Assembly: GCF_004353185.1 (NCBI RefSeq)
Contig: NZ_SMUS01000038.1
Location: forward strand, 1 to 40,699
Direction: 5' to 3'
DNA length: 40,699 nt
Source: Clostridium cuniculi
Lineage (GTDB): Bacteria > Bacillota > Clostridia > Clostridiales > Clostridiaceae
A program made the position numbers and the translations under genes. Shown in pieces: positions 38,926 through 40,699 of this stretch. Below the pieces are notes generated by a model. That model saw only the letters and a program-made list of their open reading frames with translations, was not told the origin of the DNA and searched no databases. Positions within the stretch are counted from its first letter, which is position 1, and each line of letters starts with the position of its first letter.

Positions 38926-39053
38926 GGGGGATGGGGGGGTTTAGCTTCAATGAAGATTTTTCTTCATTAGCTATAGGAGAATACTCTCCGGTACAGTAAT
39001 AGTATTAACCTTTCTATGAATTTTATTCATCTATTACTAGTAATAATATTACT
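38926..39053. other. Hairpin-dense, G-rich intergenic region of unknown role
   Basis: A run of five G, AT, then seven G (38926-38939) stands out in this AT-rich DNA. Then come hairpins TAGCT..AATGAAG/CTTCATT..AGCTA (38942-38973), GGAGA/TCTCC (38976-38989), and AGTAATAGTATTA (38995-39007) pairing with TAATAATATTACT (39041-39053) around an inner ATGAAT/ATTCAT hairpin. A 22-codon frame (38931-38999) starts inside the G-run, with no well-spaced ribosome site. On the minus strand the whole is a 3' untranslated region before the 38901 terminator. Confidence 0.5.
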
Positions 39054-39549
39054 CGTCAAAAGCTCCATCATTATACATCAAAATTATCTTATCTATAAAC
39101 TCTCCTCTTTCTCCACTTACAATACTTCTAATAGCTCTTAACATTTTCATATTTTCATCGTTTCTATCAATATTTCCTTCAAAAATACTACTATTAACTA
39201 CTTTTTCATCTTCATCTCTATGATCAAGATCTTTATTCATATTACTATTTTGATTCATAGAAGTTCCCATAGGATTCATATTCCCCATTAAATTTCCTAG
39301 ATTTAAATTATTAAAATCAAATCCTTGTGTATTCATCGATTGTAACAAACTATTTATTTGATTCATGTCTATATTTCCGAACATACTGCTTAATAATTGA
39401 TTAGGATTTATCCCAAATGGTCCATTATTATATGTTTGTCTATTATTCATATTATTACTTGCATTATTATTCATATTTGCATTGTTTCTATTTTCCCTTG
39501 TAACTTCACGCCTAGTATCACTTCTGCTCTTATGCTTGCGCTTGGACAT
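39049..39549 (-). CDS. Asn/Met-rich low-complexity protein (putative spore-surface)
   Basis: A 166-aa protein with a basic N-terminus (MSKRKHKSRSDTRREV), a long Asn/Met/Gln-rich middle (NMNNNASNNMNNRQTYNN and similar) and an acidic helical C-terminus (MKMLRAIRSIVSGERGEF). MSKRKH is shared with the next Cys-rich protein upstream, suggesting a common origin or localisation signal. GGAGGA precedes the ATG. A sigma-K-like box lies upstream. Function unknown; spore-surface association is inferred from neighbours only. Confidence 0.65.
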   Translation of the reverse strand: MSKRKHKSRSDTRREVTRENRNNANMNNNASNNMNNRQTYNNGPFGINPNQLLSSMFGNIDMNQINSLLQSMNTQGFDFNNLNLGNLMGNMNPMGTSMNQNSNMNKDLDHRDEDEKVVNSSIFEGNIDRNDENMKMLRAIRSIVSGERGEFIDKIILMYNDGAFDE

Positions 39550-39578
39550 ACAGCTTCCTCCAATTAATTTCTTTACTC

Positions 39579-39605
39579 TATTATATGTAATTAAATAATA
39601 TATGT
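39579..39605 (-). promoter_or_regulatory. Possible sigma-K-type promoter of the Asn-rich gene
   Basis: On the minus strand AC (39605-39604), 16 bases, then CATATAATA (39587-39579). This fits AC-N16-CATAnnnTA, but in such AT-rich DNA it can occur by chance and also contains a sigma-A-like TATAAT. Confidence 0.25.
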
Positions 39606-39627
39606 TTATAAATTAAGACATTTTTTT

Positions 39628-39647
39628 GGAGGGTCGTAAGACCCTCC
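39628..39647 (-). terminator. Terminator of the Cys-rich protein operon
   Basis: GGAGGGTC / GACCCTCC, an 8-bp GC-rich stem with loop GTAA. On the minus strand it is followed by seven T. It lies 10 bases past the 39658 stop. Confidence 0.92.
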
Positions 39648-39657
39648 ATCCTCTTAA

Positions 39658-39972
39658 CTAGCAGCAGCAGTTACTTTCGCAGCAGCAATTGTTTCCCATG
39701 TTATTATTTCCTCCAAATAGGCTACCATAGGATCCACCACATAGTAAGAATAATAAGATTATTAAATATGAGCAGTTGTTATTAAGAAGTCCTGAACCAC
39801 AAGCAATTAATAAAAATATAATTGGTGCTACACAATTATTTAATCCACCAAATATATTTCCACAACATCCTGCATTGTTTGCTACAGCATTATTGCAGCA
39901 GCAAGTTTCACAACAACAAGGTTCACAACAACATTTTTCACAACAACATTTATTGTGTTTTCTCTTTGACAT
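39658..39972 (-). CDS. Cys-rich protein with CCC repeats (putative spore coat/exosporium)
   Basis: A 104-aa protein with about 24 Cys. It begins MSKRKHNK, then CCCEKCCCEPCCCETCCC, four CCC triplets spaced by two residues (a near-exact repeat of CCCEx). A Gly/Asn linker, two hydrophobic segments (APIIFLLIACGSGLL and YLIILLFLLCGG) and a final CCCESNCCC follow. Such proteins recall Cys-rich exosporium or coat proteins of clostridia (CsxA-like and 'chorion class high-cysteine' proteins), which form disulfide-linked layers. GGAGGGAGG precedes the ATG. It starts 23 bases after the second Cys-rich gene and shares its terminator. Confidence 0.75.
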   Translation of the reverse strand: MSKRKHNKCCCEKCCCEPCCCETCCCNNAVANNAGCCGNIFGGLNNCVAPIIFLLIACGSGLLNNNCSYLIILLFLLCGGSYGSLFGGNNNMGNNCCCESNCCC

Positions 39973-39995
39973 AACTATTCCTCCCTCCTACTAAA

Positions 39996-40373
39996 CTATA
40001 TTAGGTTACCACAAGATGCTACATTGTTACCACATCCGAAGTTACCATTACATAAGAATAGGATAACTAGTAAGAATAAATATCCTCCACCACAATTTCC
40101 TAATCCACCAAATAAACCACCATTTCCATAGTTTCCAGTATTTCCACAACAGCAATTACTCTTTGTGTTACAGCAGCATCCTGAATTTCCACCATATCCT
40201 GCATTGCCACCTTGTCCAGCATAGAATAAAATTAATAATATCCAGATCCAGCTTCCAAAGCCACATCCAAAATTACCACAATTTCCAAAGCCACTACAGC
40301 ATTGATCTACTGGAGGACAACTTGGACATTCAATGTCGTTTAGTTCATCAATCATATCTTGCATACTAGGCAT
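39996..40373 (-). CDS. Cys/Gly-rich protein with hydrophobic segments (putative spore coat/exosporium)
   Basis: A 125-aa protein. A short acidic leader (MPSMQDMIDELNDIECPSC) precedes Cys-Gly repeats (NCGNFGCGFGSW), a hydrophobic WIWILLILFYAG, then GCCC/NCCCGN repeats, GGLFGGLGNCGGGYL, and a second hydrophobic LFLLVILFLC ending NNVASCGNLI. The composition (Cys, Gly and Asn dominate) and the paired hydrophobic stretches match the 39658 protein in layout but not in sequence. AGGAGG precedes the ATG by 9 nt. It is first of a two-gene operon. Spore-surface function is inferred. Confidence 0.72.
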   Translation of the reverse strand: MPSMQDMIDELNDIECPSCPPVDQCCSGFGNCGNFGCGFGSWIWILLILFYAGQGGNAGYGGNSGCCCNTKSNCCCGNTGNYGNGGLFGGLGNCGGGYLFLLVILFLCNGNFGCGNNVASCGNLI

Positions 40374-40569
40374 ATTAACATTCCTCCTAAGAATTTGATT
40401 TTTTTTGTTTTTATACTATATACTATTCTCCCCAATATTATTTGACACTATTTTTATCTTTATAATGATATTTTTTCTTAAAATTTACTAATTTTAAGTT
40501 TTCATGTCTTCCTAATATTTTCCCCTCTCTACTAATTATTCCAAACCACTCTTAAATGTGATAAATACC
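40374..40569. other. AT-rich gene-free stretch upstream of the Cys-rich operon
   Basis: Contains the AGGAGG site for the 40373 gene and an AT-rich leader. No convincing promoter, hairpin or open frame was seen. The base composition changes abruptly at about 40570. Confidence 0.4.
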
Positions 40570-40699
40570 GTCAATCAGGACCACCCGTAAAACGGGTGGT
40601 TTGCTCTACGCCTATAAGGCTCTGTTACTGGCTGTGCTACTCGCACGTCGAACGGTTTGCCAACCGCATATTTTTACTGGCTACCCCTAAAGGGGCTTT
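40570..40699. mobile_element. End of an IS200/IS605-type element (candidate), cut by the window edge
   Basis: About 130 bases of distinctly higher GC than the rest, packed with short hairpins: ACCACCCG/CGGGTGGT (40580-40600), GCCT/AGGC (40610-40620), CGGTT/AACCG (40653-40666), and CCCC-TAAA-GGGG-CTTT (40684-40699, terminator-like). Subterminal hairpins and an inward terminator are features of IS200-type left ends. Read on the other strand, the same end could be the 3' region of a TnpB-type element with a guide RNA. No transposase frame lies inside the window, so the call rests on structure and composition. Confidence 0.45.

Noticed and set aside
38931..38999. 22-codon frame starting in the G-run
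   Set aside because: The only ribosome-like sequence is 2 nt from the ATG, and the frame runs through hairpins; kept only as part of the structured region.
39776..39994. Plus-strand frame (QQQVSQQQGSQQHF) opposite the Cys-rich gene
   Set aside because: Gln-rich reading is the complement of CCC codons; the minus frame has the ribosome site and terminator.

Overview
The window looks like a chromosomal segment of a low-GC, endospore-forming anaerobe of the genus Clostridium (sensu stricto). The evidence is the very AT-rich DNA, strong AGGAGG ribosome sites, TTG starts, an A/V-type ATPase operon, an agr-type peptide quorum-sensing locus, SpoVB/MurJ-type flippases, PerR, and cysteine-rich proteins of the kind found in clostridial spore coats or exosporium. 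The species cannot be fixed from the sequence. I saw no tRNA, rRNA, CRISPR array or prophage. All identifications are by eye from motifs, and no database search was possible.

Layout. 1-6.2 kb holds housekeeping genes: a Nudix CoA pyrophosphatase, a Ca2+/Na+ antiporter, the RNA-polymerase recycling helicase HelD, and the UPF0210/ACT-domain pair behind a TTGACA-17-TAGAAT promoter. 6.3-11.1 kb is the signalling region. A 49-aa small protein and a lone AgrC-type kinase are followed by agrB-agrD (plus strand), then a second AgrC-type kinase with its LytTR response regulator (minus strand). The pheromone precursor carries serine instead of cysteine at the ring position. 11.1-13.0 kb is a metF-luxS operon under a SAM-I (S-box) riboswitch whose P3 loop is enlarged by a 71-nt hairpin made of TGACAAG-type repeats. 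Thus the peptide (agr) and AI-2 (luxS) signalling genes are neighbours.

13.0-22.8 kb carries a TagO/WecA-type transferase and the nine-gene ntpFIKECGABD operon, whose c subunit keeps the full Na+-binding signature. 22.8-30.9 kb has a cobalamin-type radical SAM protein with a small methyltransferase-like partner, a membrane-tethered beta-propeller protein, two convergent MOP-family flippases and an RluD-like pseudouridine synthase. 31-38.9 kb contains an M20 amidohydrolase, a small secreted protein, a UvrD-type helicase, nicotinate phosphoribosyltransferase, two small hypotheticals, PerR and a membrane-anchored unknown.

38.9-40.4 kb holds an Asn-rich protein and two Cys-rich proteins, probably spore-surface components, next to a G-rich, hairpin-dense intergenic stretch. 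The last ~120 bases are GC-rich and full of hairpins, and look like the end of an IS200/IS605-type element cut by the window edge.

The most interesting parts are the serine-type agr locus with two sensors and one regulator, the expanded S-box leader over metF-luxS, and the Cys-/Asn-rich cluster with its structured 3' region.
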